A stretch of DNA of 64,000 bases, taken from positions 1,488,001 to 1,552,000 of the forward strand of contig JAHRHY010000005.1 of the NCBI GenBank assembly GCA_019671135.1, in the 5' to 3' direction. The stretch comes from Linnemannia hyalina (taxonomy: Eukaryota > Mortierellomycota > Mortierellomycetes > Mortierellales > Mortierellaceae). The position numbers and the translations under genes were made by a program. The notes beneath the pieces were generated by a model. That model saw only the letters and a list, made by a program, of their open reading frames with translations, was not told the DNA's origin and ran no database searches. Below are positions 9,303 to 23,531 of this stretch, one piece after another (positions within the stretch are counted from its first letter, which is position 1; every line of letters begins with the position of its first letter).

Positions 9303-12038
9303 AATAGGAGTAATAGTTTGAGGTGTATTTACGAGTGAAGAGTGAAGGTGGATTGGTAGAGCGGAGGAGATATGAGAATAGGAAGAGAAGGGCGGTTGAG
9401 AAGAGAGATGAGGCAGTAAGAAGAGTTAGTCGGGATGGAGTGAGAGGGAGAATGAGAGATGAGGTGTGGTGTGGACACTTGTTTGCTTGAAGGGGAAAGA
9501 GAAAGAGAAGAGGGAGAAAAAGAAAGAGAGAAAGAGAGAAAGAGAGAAAAGGAGAGAGAAAGCAGGGAGGAGAAAAACAAACAAACAGATAGAGATAGAG
9601 ACTGCCCACGGAGCAGAGGAATACGAGTGCAGAATCGATGGGAAGGAAGACCAATAGCAGTGTGACAAAAATAGAAAGGAACATGACCCACGGATACAAA
9701 ATTGTCTGCTCTTGTTCATCCACTAACACAAACAAGGTTCTCTTCTCTTCTCTTTTTAATTCATCTTCATTGCTCTCTCTTCCCGAGGGTCCTCTCTCTT
9801 CAAAGCCCTTATTTCATTACTTGAACAAACTCTTCGCCCCCTTCCTCGAAGTCCTGTTTTATTTTCTACTCTTTCACTTTCAAACTTGCTGTTGTTTCGT
9901 CTTGCATTACTACGGCCAGTCAGGCAGTTTGTCAGTTTGTCCAGTCCTTACCAGCTGCCCAATGCAACGAGGTATTTGGCATTCATCATCTAAACACCTA
10001 AAAAAACCACAATCAAGCAATTGAGTCTGGATGATTCACTTTAGGGATCGTTTCTCTTCAATTCTGCCGCATCCCAACGGTAAAACATGTTTTGTTCAAA
10101 CTCACACCTTCTAGAGAAAGAAAGGCCTCCGCCAATGAGTGCAACGATGGATAGGAGCTGAATGGGATGCCAACGCAAAATATAGGCATCCGAATGCAAG
10201 GCAAACAAGGCTGATAAAAAGTCCCCATTTATTCTTGGTCAGAGCATCGGAATGCTTGAAAGGATGGCGTGGGTTTATGGCGTTGGACAAACATGATCAA
10301 ACAAGGATAAAAATATGCCCAAGAAGCATGCTTATCAACTGGTCAATAAGCAGGTGTTTTGTCAGAAAGGAGCGACTACGATTAGAGGGGCTGTCATTGA
10401 CTCTTGTGCAGTCGAAAAATAGCCTGTGGTGAAGGGGGCTAAATAGACCTTTGGTGCATCGCGACATACGCAAATATGATAGGCAGACGTTAACACATCC
10501 TGTCACACATCTACGAAGCTATAAATTGGAGCGACCTGTGCGTAAATGAGGCTCAAGAGTGTTTTTTTTTGCTGGCTGTGAGATGAAAGACGTTGAGGGT
10601 GAACGCCTTGAATAATGGGACGCTTGGGGCTTCTTTCAGGTGTGACCCTTTTTGGGTGCGATGAAGATGGATGGGTGACAAGGTTCAGATGACTGTTCTT
10701 AAGAAGTATTGTTCCAACAGAACAATTCTAATCGTTGACAAAAAGAGTCTGCATCCATGGATCAATTGCTCAGGGCGTACAATCATTCTTCTTTTTCTGT
10801 CGCCAAAGTTATCGTCACGACGACCACAGCACTCACAAGTAGGTCAGCATCTCAATGAGGTTGAGTTTCGAGTGTAATTGAATTATGACAGAATCCAAGA
10901 GGAGCCAGCAGTGTAGAACGGCGCACGAGTGGGGGATTGTTTTGTGGAGCAGGAGGTATCGTTAGAATGGTATGTGTAGGTACGCACAAGATATGCACCT
11001 GGGTGTTGTAAACGCGTCGCGTGTGGGTAGAAAACAAGGATTGCCATTTTTCTAGACAATTGAACCCGACTAGTAGATTTAAAAAAGGAAAAGGCTCTTG
11101 GCGATAAAAATGAATCGGGAGCGCATGTTCTTCATAAGGCGCCACGTCCCGTTGAGTCTATGATAATAGCCTTTGAAGCACCTAGCCCGCAACACTACGG
11201 TGAATGGCAGGAGTGAGAAAGTGTTGTTACGCGATGCGTTCTTGCAAAAGCGATGCCAAAGGGGGCAATAGGATTGGTAAGGCGGCATCCCGATTTGTGA
11301 GTGAACCAAACGTCTGGTGCTTTTTTTTTTCTTCTTGAACCCTTTTCGTCCTCTGAGTCTTCAGTGTGTGCGAGAGCCCTAACTGTCTGTGAAAGTAAAG
11401 TGGAGAGAAGTGAGTGACCACACCGTATCACATAATAATGTTTTATTCATCCATCGATGGATTGTCAAGCTCACACATGCCCTGGAAGTAGAGAAGTCGG
11501 TTCATCTCGTTTCTAATCCGAGCCGGTGAAAAAGACAGAAGTGAGAGCAATTGAGCATGTGTGTTGTGTTTGGAAACATAAGGTGATGTTTTCAATCCCT
11601 TTGTCCGACAAGGGCGCAAGGTCCTCTTCCTGGCAGATGAGGGAGCCCCTTGCAGCATAGGAGTGAATAGGAGGCAGCAAACATGCCAAAGGGCGTACAG
11701 TACAGTAGTACAGTATGCCAACTCATAGCAAGGCATTGCCTTGTTTTGCAGGGACAGTTCGACAGTGTGGAGTCAAAGACTTCGTCGGTTAAAAGACATA
11801 CTTTCTCAATTAGGCAATTGCGCTTACAAAATGCTCGAGAAGCAGCAACCTTCGTTCGTTCTTCGGTGGTCAGAGTGTCGTTCAAGAAAAACATATAAAA
11901 CCTCTGGCTGAACCTGAACAAAGATCATCACCAACACCACCAACCCCTCCTCTTCCCTTCCTCATTCCTTCTCGTCTTCTCCCTTCGACTCGACCCTAAC
12001 GACATTCGACCTCACAGGAATCAACATTAACAACAGAG
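9303..12038. promoter_or_regulatory. 2.7-kb divergent intergenic region, PEX11 / AGMO
   Basis: No supportable protein gene, tRNA or transposon is seen. 9440-9620 is strongly GA-rich on the plus strand (the PEX11 5' leader). 9700-11900 is lower-GC unique sequence whose open frames (up to ~130 codons) lack recognizable motifs and start-to-stop coherence. 11900-12038 is a C/T- and CA-rich leader before the AGMO start codon. A non-coding transcript or a decayed element would be possible, but nothing in the sequence shows it. Confidence 0.5.
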
Positions 12039-13826
12039 ATGACAGCCATCAAGATCGCCGAGTCCCTCGGACGAATGTTCTACCTGGTCTCGCCCAGTCG
12101 TCACTTCTTTGTCACCGAGGGTGAGGTGGAGCCCTACGTCTCCGATGCGACCATCTGGTTCCTGTTCTTTATCGCCGCCGAATTGATCTATTTCACCATC
12201 GCCGACAAGCGCAAAGGATTGAAGCGCCACGATGGCAAGTGGGACCAGGGCAAATACCGTATGAACGACATGATCGGATCTCTCGGGGCCGGATCCGTCC
12301 AACAAATGTCGCGCTTTTTCCTCGGAAGCTTGCAGATGGTCACCTACAACTACATCTGGGATAACTACAGGGTGCCTGGGATTGCCTTCGAGACGTTCCA
12401 TCTCCCCACTTGGATCGGATGCTTCTTGGCGACCGACTTTATGTACTACTGGGTAAGTATTTGCAAGTGTATTATTTTTTCTCGGGATTTCGAGAGTGGC
12501 GAAGGGGTTGCATTGTACCTAACAACTTGTTTCGTGCTACCATTGCACTTGTCTAGTTCCACCGCGCTGCTCACGAGGTTAACATCTTTTGGGCTGGACA
12601 TTCCGTTCATCACAGCAGGTACTAACCATGTCGAGACTTCTTCGCAAAGATATGAATGACCTGGGCCATCGATTAGTTGCCAATACAATACTGATTCCTC
12701 TTACGCCTTATCCTAGTGAATACTACAACGCCACCACGGCATTGAGACAGTCATTGGCCCAGACCTACACCTCCTTCTTCTTCAACTTACCCTTAGCCTT
12801 GGTCTTCTCGCCCGCTCAGTTCGCCGTCCACACCCAGCTGAACTTGCTCTTCCAGTTCTGGATCCATACCGGTAAGTCGAGCGTTGAATGTAATAGGCGT
12901 TTTTGCAAAGGCCAATACAAAGTGCAAACCCACTGCTGTACTCCAATGCTGACTCCTTATCATCGTTCACGTATCTAGAAATTATCCCAAGAATGGGTTG
13001 GCTCGAGTACATCATCAACACGCCCAGTGCCCATCGTGTCCACCACGGCCGCAACCCTTACTGCATCGACAAGAACTACGCCGGCACCCTCATTATCTGG
13101 GACCGCATGTTTGGAACCTATGCCGATGAGCGCATCTACCCCGATGTTGTCGCCACCAAGGAAGAAGAAGAGCCAGTCGCCTACGGACTTACCCACCCTA
13201 TCAACACCTTTGACCCCGTCGCCGTCCAGCTTGGCCACTTCAAGCATATCTGGAACATGCTCTGGATCACCCCCGGTCTTGTCAACAAGTTCAAGGTCGT
13301 CTTTTATGGCCCTGGCTGGCACTCTGGCACTCCTCGCACCGGTCTGTTGTCCGAAATCCCCGACGTCGATCTGAAGAATCCTCCCAAGAAGTATGATCCC
13401 GTTCTTCCCAGAAAGTTCAACTACTACATCGCCGCCCATTTCGCGATCGTGATGGTTGTTGGAAGTGCATTGCTCGGCGAGCTCTACAAGATCCTGCCCC
13501 TTCATTACACTCAAGCCATTTGTGTCGCATTCCTGGTCTCGTTGGTTTCGTTGGCCAAGATCATGGACGCCAAGGAGTACGGACTCAAGGTCGAATTGGC
13601 AAGGTGCTTGACCTTCTTCCTGTTAGCCGAGTTTGTGGCGCGCTCGGGATTTTATGAGCAGACATACTGGCAGAGGCGTGGCACGTTGTGTGTTGCAGAC
13701 ACGTTCTTTGTCAGCAGTTTGTTCATTAGCTGGAACATTTACAAGCTTGGATCGGACTGGGCTACCATCGTGCCTGACACTCCCAAGAAGGGACAGAGTA
13801 TTAAGGACAAGATCAAGACCAACTAA
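12039..13826 (+). CDS. AGMO: Alkylglycerol monooxygenase-like integral membrane di-iron enzyme
   Basis: Four exons (12039-12452, 12557-12618, 12717-12871, 12979-13826) encode about 492 residues. Animal AGMO (TMEM195) cleaves the ether bond of alkylglycerols using tetrahydrobiopterin and O2 in the ER. The fatty acid hydroxylase histidine boxes are intact: HRAAHE, then HSVHHS with SEYYN after it, and HRVHHG with NPYCIDKNYAGTLIIWD. Similarity to animal AGMO continues into the segment specific to that subfamily (YGLTHPINTF, PGLVNKFKV, GPGW), which plain sterol desaturases lack. Several membrane helices lie before and between the boxes and again near the C terminus. Histidine boxes 1 and 2 lie in the 62-bp exon 2. 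It ends 138 bp from the convergent BSD gene. Function is inferred from family; substrate and cofactor are untested. Confidence 0.9.
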
Positions 13827-13964
13827 GATAGCTCTTCAATATGTATACCACCATGCGGAACTAATTGCACAAATCATTAAAACATTTCGTTTGAAAAGTA
13901 GCTTTTATGGTTGTTTTTGGGTGTCTATGCATGGTAAGTTGTTGCTGGGTCTGGAGGAGGAAAA

Positions 13965-15473
13965 TCACGATCCCTCGACATAGTCCTTGAGCTCGTTCTG
14001 CAACTCCTTCTCCCAGTCAGTCACATCAACATCTGCGTCGTCTCCGTCTCCAATGGACACTCCCGAGGCGAGTTGCTTTTCAAGCCATGCGTCTAGTGCC
14101 GACAGAAGGGTAAATAATTCTCGTGAGCATCGTGCACGTGTGCTCTCAATAGGAGTAAAAAGGTGAGAAAATGGTGTATGCATGTGGCGCTATTGGGACG
14201 ACGCCTGTTCTTACCTGGATCTTCCTCATGGTCTGGCATCTCGGCTTCAAACAGCACCTCAGGCTTCTTCTCGACCGCCTTTTTGACTGCAGTTTTGCCA
14301 GACTCCTTTGTAGTGGTTGTTGTTGTCGTCGTAGTTGTCGTAGTTGTCGATGGAGAACTGGAATCCTTGACGATTGTAGAAACGGGTCTGGATCGACTAG
14401 GAGGCCCCTCAACGTCATCCTTGCCAAAGTAGATGTTATACCCCAGTACAGACGACGACAAGGTCCGACCATGCCTGGGGCTGTTGCTCCCACCACCTTC
14501 CGCGCCACCGCTGCCTTCTGATGCTGAATCTGAAATTCCTTCCGAGAAGGAGTCCAACCCGGCGGTCGAGAGGGCGACCTGCTTGAGGAGAGTGACCCTG
14601 TAAAAATAATTCCGCCAAAAGACGAGTTCCTCGATTTCCTTGGGGACGAGGTAAAAGCGCATCTTGTTCAGGTTGGGGTCTTCCTTCAGGGTCGCCATTG
14701 CTGTTGAGGAGTAGACCTTCATGTCGAAGACAAAGTCTGTTCCTGGGGGTGGTGGCAGCAAAAAGTTGCGCTTGTCCTTGGATAGACTGAGGATGCGCGA
14801 TTTGAACTGGTCCTCGTCCGGTAATCCTGCCCATGCCGGCACCGCCTCTATTTCATGCACAAAAGATATGAATATCAATCAGTCATCCCATGTCGATTAT
14901 TGATCAGACCAACAAAAAATAAAATGAAGTGATGGTTGTACCTGTGCCTTGCTTGGGCGCCGCATTCTCCAATTTTTTCTGTTTAACAAATTCCTCATGC
15001 TCCTTTTGGATGCCCTGGGTGACGTTGACGCCCACACGCTGGGCCGCACTGCTGAGTGACTTGAAGGCTGAGACACCCCAGTCCTTGGTCGTGTTGGCAA
15101 GTTGCTCCGTGCTCGCCTGCAAGTTCTTTATGTCGACCTGAGGCGGGACCAACGAAGCAGGCGATTTGGTGCTGGAGAGTGTCGACCGCATTGACGAAAA
15201 AAAGGACGAGGTGTTGATCTTGGGCGCGTTAAAACCTCCTGAGAAGACAGCTGAGGTGAACGCCTGTAATGATTGGGGCGCTCCTCCCTCTGTCTTATCT
15301 TGTTCATTGCTGGCTTTAGTGGTTGATGTTGAGGAAGGGTTGTTGTCGGTCTTTGGGGAGGGGTCGTTGTTGGTGGAAGTGACCTGTACTGACTCTGTGT
15401 CAACTGTTTCTCCCAAAGTGGTATCGACAGCGGCTGTAGTGGTCTCGCCCTTCTCGGTTGTTGTGGATGCCAT
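13965..15473 (-). CDS. BSD-domain protein (SYAP1/BSDC1-like)
   Basis: Three exons (15473-14942, 14847-14215, 14092-13965) give about 430 residues. The BSD domain, a three-helix module named for BTF2, synapse-associated and DOS2-like proteins, is recognizable at about residues 215-262. It carries the paired aromatic signature FYLVPKEIEELVFWRNYFYRV, here split as FYLVPKEIEE and FWRNYFYRV. Upstream, residues ~65-170 contain an amphipathic region typical of SYAP1-like proteins (SLSSAAQRVGVNVTQGIQKE). The middle is disordered and contains a 14-residue Thr run. The C terminus is acidic (DDADVDVTDWEKELQNEL). An alternative acceptor for exon 3 at 14120/14119, also in frame, would add nine residues. 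Molecular role in fungi is unclear. Confidence 0.82.
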
Positions 15474-16179
15474 TTGATTGTTTACGTTGATGCAGGATTC
15501 GAATGCGGAAGGTCGTTGCGAAGGATGATGAGGACTAGTGGTGTTGAGAGAGAAAGTTGCGACATGGCAACACTAAACTCTCTTTTAGTGTCTCTCTCTT
15601 TCTTGTGCTCGTGGCTGTGGCTTACAGGTGATCCTGTGCGGTGGGCATACACTTTTACGCCATATGCCTTTGGCTTCTTTTTCTGTTCACTGATGCTTCG
15701 TGTATGTGTGCCTGTCAAGACAAAGAAGCGAGCAATCTTGGATCCATTGTCTGTTGTTAAACGGTTCCATTGAACCTCTACCGTTGGTCCCCGCAAGGTG
15801 CTCGGGTCGGTCTTCACCTTGTTCACTCTTTACACACGCACATACTCCTTCGTTCACCCTGAAGTGGTCGTTTTAATTAGTAGACGCAGAATGAAAAAAG
15901 GAGAACGCATTTTGTTTTTTGTTTGCCCCCTTTTGTTCACTTTTCTCAACCTTCCTTTTCTCTCTTCTCTCCTTCTCTTCTCGCCCTTTCCCCTCCTTCA
16001 TTTCATTCCCTCATCCTTCACTCATTCAGCACGTCGTCACTCTCACACACCCCTCCCCACACAACAGCATAACCAGCTCGACACAAAAGACTCTCTCATT
16101 CATTGACTCACATTGCCCCAGGTGGCCTTCCACTTCAGCTGATTGGTGAAACCTCCTCTTCCCCTTCACCTCTACGTCA
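15474..16179. promoter_or_regulatory. Divergent promoter region, BSD gene / NDR kinase
   Basis: 706 bp between head-to-head start codons. The kinase side (15900-16150) is C/T-rich followed by a CA-rich leader. No gene is seen. Confidence 0.5.
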
Positions 16180-19021
<2,842 letters not shown>

Positions 19022-19305
19022 AAGTGTTCAGTTTTTTTTAATGTTATATTTATTATTATGATTGGTAATAGCGAGCGGGTTTTGAGGGTGTCGGGTCGGT
19101 CTGCAATAATGAAGACACAAAACGAATAAAAAAACACTCCCCCCCAAAAAAACACAACACAACAAAGAATGCTTGGTGTATCAATGGGTTTCGTTTTTTG
19201 TATTAATGTTGAAGTATCTTTTTTCAAATATGAAGAAAATGGCATGGGTTGGGGAGAGGAAGAGTGAAAAAGAGATGGTTAGGGAAAGAAGAGTTACAAG
19301 GGGTT

Positions 19306-21764
19306 TTAGAACTTGTCGTTGGAGAACTCGGAGTGGTCGGGGTAGTTCTCATAGGGACGTTGGGCCTGCTGGGCACGGACAGTGGGCGACTGAGCAGTGT
19401 GAGCTCCATTGTTGGCTCCCTGCTCACTACGAGACTGTGACCGGTTACGACGGCTCTGCGAGGGCGAGCGACCGCCCACCTTAGCGGCCTCACCCCTGGG
19501 TGACGAAACAGCCGTCAAGGTGGGTGAGCCATAAAAGTCATCCTGCTGCTGCTGCTGGTTGTTGTTGGAGGTCTGGAACTGCTGGTGGTGGAAGGGCAAG
19601 GGCTGATCGGGGTAGACGCTCTCGAATCCACTCATCAGCTGACGCTGCTGCTCCTCGACATACCGCTTGCGTTCTGCGACGCTGCCGGGTTCATAGCGGT
19701 GACCGCTGGTATCTGTCAACTCGTACTCGATCACGGCAGGTTCGCCGCCATATCCGCCAGCGGAGCGATCGTTGTGCTTGTTGTTATATCCACCGTCATC
19801 ATAGGGGCGCGCATGCTTCAAGTCCTGAACCGAGTTATCGTCAACATAGGCAGGGGCAGGTTGACGGATCGTGAAAGATCGTCCAAGCTTCGACTTGTCA
19901 CCATCCTGCAAATTCAAACTGCTTCGTCCTGCGCCACCAATCTGTCCCGAGGCCGAGGCTGAATGCTTCGAGTAAGGACCCGCGGCAATAGACCCGCCGC
20001 TGCTGTGACGATTGGATTGACGCCTTCGGTAAAAGATGAATCCTGCGACGAGGATCAAGACGGCCGCGACTCCTCCGATGGCACCTCCAATCGCGGCGCC
20101 TTTACCGGATTTGCCTTCTTCGCCAGAGTCGTTGCCGGGGTGTTGGAAGTTGGGGTCATTGGGGTTGTTGCTGATACCTAATGGAGAAATTAGGGGAGCG
20201 TTTGTTGTTCCAAATCATTGTTAGGGTTTTGTCGTTAGGTGACAAGAGACTATGTTTTGTCGCGTGAAATACTTGTTTCTTTTTTTTTTTTTTAAAAAAG
20301 GTCAAGCAAATGATTTCATGTGTTGTATTTTGTTATCGTTTTTCATACCAGTGCCCTTGTTGGGAGACTCGGTGGCGACAGTGACGGCTGGGGGATTAGC
20401 GGCGGTGATCCAAGTGTTGGTGAGAGTGTTGAAAAATGAGAAGGTGCTCACTGCTGATTCTGGGCCAGCACCAGCCTGGCCTGTAAGGAACCCCCCAAAA
20501 AAAAAAACGATAATAAATAATAGAACAAAAAATATGTCAGGAACGAATCGTGGTGGTTCATTCGTCATGCAGTATTTGTAACGAAAACAATAATCAACAT
20601 AGTTTACCAAAGGTGTGCAAGATGGAGCTGTCGTTCAAGAGGACAGAGGCGTGGAAGGCACGAGGTTCAGCTGCGGGGACGTTGATCTTCTTCCAGGCCC
20701 AAGTAGCGGCGGTGGTGTTGAGGAGGTAGATATCGCTGAGGGGTACCGTTCCGGCCGCGGTCTGGCCACCATAGATATAAATGTTTCCCTGCCCGTCCTC
20801 GACAGCTGTATGTCCGAATCGAGCAGAGACGGCATCTCCTGCGATGGGTCTGTAGTCATTGGTGGACAAAACAATGTGGTTGTCGTAAGGAGGAAGAAGA
20901 AGCGCAAGGTTAAATTGGATTGTTACCGAGCGTCAACAAACGTTTTAACGAGACAAACACAAACAAAAAGGGTAACAAAGAGTGAAAGACGCTCGTGACA
21001 ATTTGTCAAACAAACAAAAAAAAAAAAACCACAAAGTGAGCTCTTTACCTAGTGCCCCAGGTAACGCCACTAAAGGTGGAGGCTACGTTCATGGCGACAG
21101 CAGTTCCAGCTTGGATCTGGCCACCCAGGATAACAAAACTCTTGAGAGAATCGATCCAAGTGGCAGTGTGGTAACGTGTGGCGGCGGGCATAGCGGTACC
21201 TGAACGCCATCCCATTGCAGAATCCAACTTCAACATATCCACTTCGTTTGAGAAGCCACCATCAGCTCCAATGGCAGATGTGAGTGAACCCCCAAAGTGG
21301 TAAGCCATGGTGGACGTAGGGTCTATGCTGACCGCCATACCTCCTCTGGAGCTGACGTTGGGTACCGTCATATTCATTTTGGTGCTGGTGTACTTGATAG
21401 AGTTGAATATGTCACAGGACATCTTGTGGGTGGTCGCGCCGGCCGCGTCGAATCCACCGCAGTTGATCATCAATCCTTGGGAGGACTCGACGGAGGAATG
21501 GAAGCCGCGAGCGGAGAAGCCTGCCAGCTGTGTGATGTCGAGCAAGGTCGAGCCCGTGTAGGCACCGTCTTGACCAAGTCGGAGAGAGTAGGCTGCATTG
21601 GTGGGGTTGCCGTCGGCGCCCAAACCTCCCTGGATAAAGACGGTGGAATCAAGCAGGGTAGCCGAGTGACCGGCAGTGGGCTTGATACTCTGGGCGTTGA
21701 CCAGCATCGATGAGGATGAGGCACAGACCGCAATGGCCATCATTATCGAGATGCTCGACTTCAT
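19306..21764 (-). CDS. Secretory kelch-repeat protein with transmembrane anchor
   Basis: Four exons (21764-21049, 20849-20608, 20480-20349, 20177-19306) encode about 653 residues. A signal peptide (MKSSISIMMAIAVCASSSSM, cleavage likely after VNA) leads to a kelch/galactose-oxidase-type beta-propeller of ~330 residues. Its blades show paired Gly motifs followed by aromatic and Trp residues (FVILGGQ, IYIYGGQ, GHTAVEDGQGN, TWAWKKI). A Gly-rich single membrane helix follows (GGAIGGVAAVLILVAGFIFYRRR, quoted in part: VAAVLILVAGFIF) with a basic stop-transfer. The ~240-residue cytosolic tail is disordered and Gln-, Ser- and Tyr-rich. No copper-radical oxidase active site is evident, so a binding or adhesion role at the cell surface is more likely than catalysis. 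The ligand is unknown. It is convergent with the NDR kinase. Confidence 0.82.
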
Positions 21765-23531
21765 TATGTGATATGTATAAGGGCCGTTGGAAGTAAGGAG
21801 AGTTGAGTGCGGGGGGTAGAGGAGGTTGAAAAAAACAATAAGGGGAGGGTTTGAGTCGAGTGGGCCGAAGGTGAATCGGAGGAATGAGTCGGATGAGATG
21901 GAGTTCCAAGGAGGGTGGTCGCCGAGATGAAGAGAAGGAGAGGGAGGAAGTGGGTGGTGAAATGAAGGAGGGAAGCGAGGGAAGGGAGGAAGTGGGTGGC
22001 GAGAAGAAGGAGGGAAGGTGCGAGAGAAAAGAAGAGAGGTGAAAAAACAAGAGAGGAGGGAAATGAAAAAAGTACCAGGGAACAGTGGTGCCTGAGAGTG
22101 CTAATTGAACGGGTGAAACCCCGCACCCAAAAAAAAAGGAAGACAACTGGGGGTTTACGCCGGTACACTGGCTTCTGTTCGTTCTTCTTCACTGCCACAA
22201 CGACTGCAGACCTCAAAAAAAATATGCAGACTTGACAGGGATGAATACCCGAGTAAGCATGGAAAGTAAGCAGGTAAGCGAAGACGAGGAAAAACCGAGC
22301 ACTCAAAGCAAGCAGGAGAAGAGACGAGAAATGAGAGCGTAGCGACATCTGAGAGCAAACAACAAAAACAACAAAGAAAAGAGGAAGACGCAACATATAT
22401 CGCAACAAAAGAAATCTCGGAACGTTGTTCGTTATTCTACGTTTGCCCCGCCATACGAAACGAATGTTTAATTTCAGGAACACTGATGGTATCTAATTAT
22501 GGAACCTGGTCAATCATCACCGAGATACCTTCACGTCGTCGCAAGAGAAAAGACTGCAACAAAAAAAAAAAAAACATGACGTCCCAGCATGCGCATTCAA
22601 TCATGGCTCTCCTCTTATTCATCCGTGTAAAGCGAGATAGGATAAACAACACAATTCATTACAGTGGGACAAGATCATAGTCTATTACAATAAGCAATTA
22701 TGGATGGGCTGGCATTTCTTTGTGCCTTGGCCCCTCTTTCTAACACACACACGAGTCGACAAAAAGATTCCACACTAAGCATAAGGACTAGGCCTCTTTT
22801 TGGGCTCACAACCAGGTATGAGAGCACCTTTTTTTTTTTATTCTTCCTCTGTCTCTGCCCTTTGCCTCTCTTTTCGGTGGTCTATTTTTCTTGGTCACCA
22901 CATATAAACAGCCCTATTCACTACTGTTACACACACCTCTGCCAACGACCAAAAAAAAAAGGCGCAACCAACATCTAATCCGAGTTCTAGAGCCACATCT
23001 ATTTTACCTTTCTCTTCTTTATCTGATGGCAGGATTTGCAGGACTATTATATTCATCTCGTTCAAGCTGCAAATGGAACCTGAGAGCCTTCAGCTCCCCC
23101 ACAGCCGCGTGCACACACCCATGCAAGACGCTGTTTCAGGTTTTCGTTGATATCTTGAACGCCTCCCAAGAAAGTGTCCCAATCGTAGAACAATCATTCG
23201 CCTTGGATAACATCTCCTCCTTGAACAAATACGCATGCACATCTAATTTCTCATGAGCCGCGCATTATCTATGCTGCAATAGGAACAAAGATGGAGGACA
23301 AAAAAAAATGGGCTGGCAGACATAGCCAACGCTCGGTGCGTTGAAACATGCTGATCTGCATCAACGTCGCACGAAAAGTCTTGCCGTCGAAACACCTTTA
23401 GGGCCAGAGGCCTTTGGAGCCTTTGGAGCTGCAAATTAGCTGTCTTGGACACATAAATATGAAAAACGCGTGTAATGTTTGTTTTCTGTTCTTTACATTT
23501 ATTCATTTTGCCATCATGTCTGTCCAGTCCT
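21765..23531. other. 1.8-kb intergenic region upstream of the kelch gene and downstream of DRG2
   Basis: No supportable gene. 21780-22080 is GA-rich on the plus strand with repeated GAAGGAGGGAAG-type words, which is the pyrimidine-rich 5' leader of the minus-strand kelch gene. The rest is unique sequence with A-runs (22560, 22950). An AATAAA on the minus strand near 23503 lies about 30 bp past the DRG2 stop and fits its 3' end. Confidence 0.5.

Noticed and set aside
14303..14521. Plus-strand open frames across the BSD gene
   Set aside because: They are mirror translations of the Thr-rich coding repeat on the minus strand and show no motifs.
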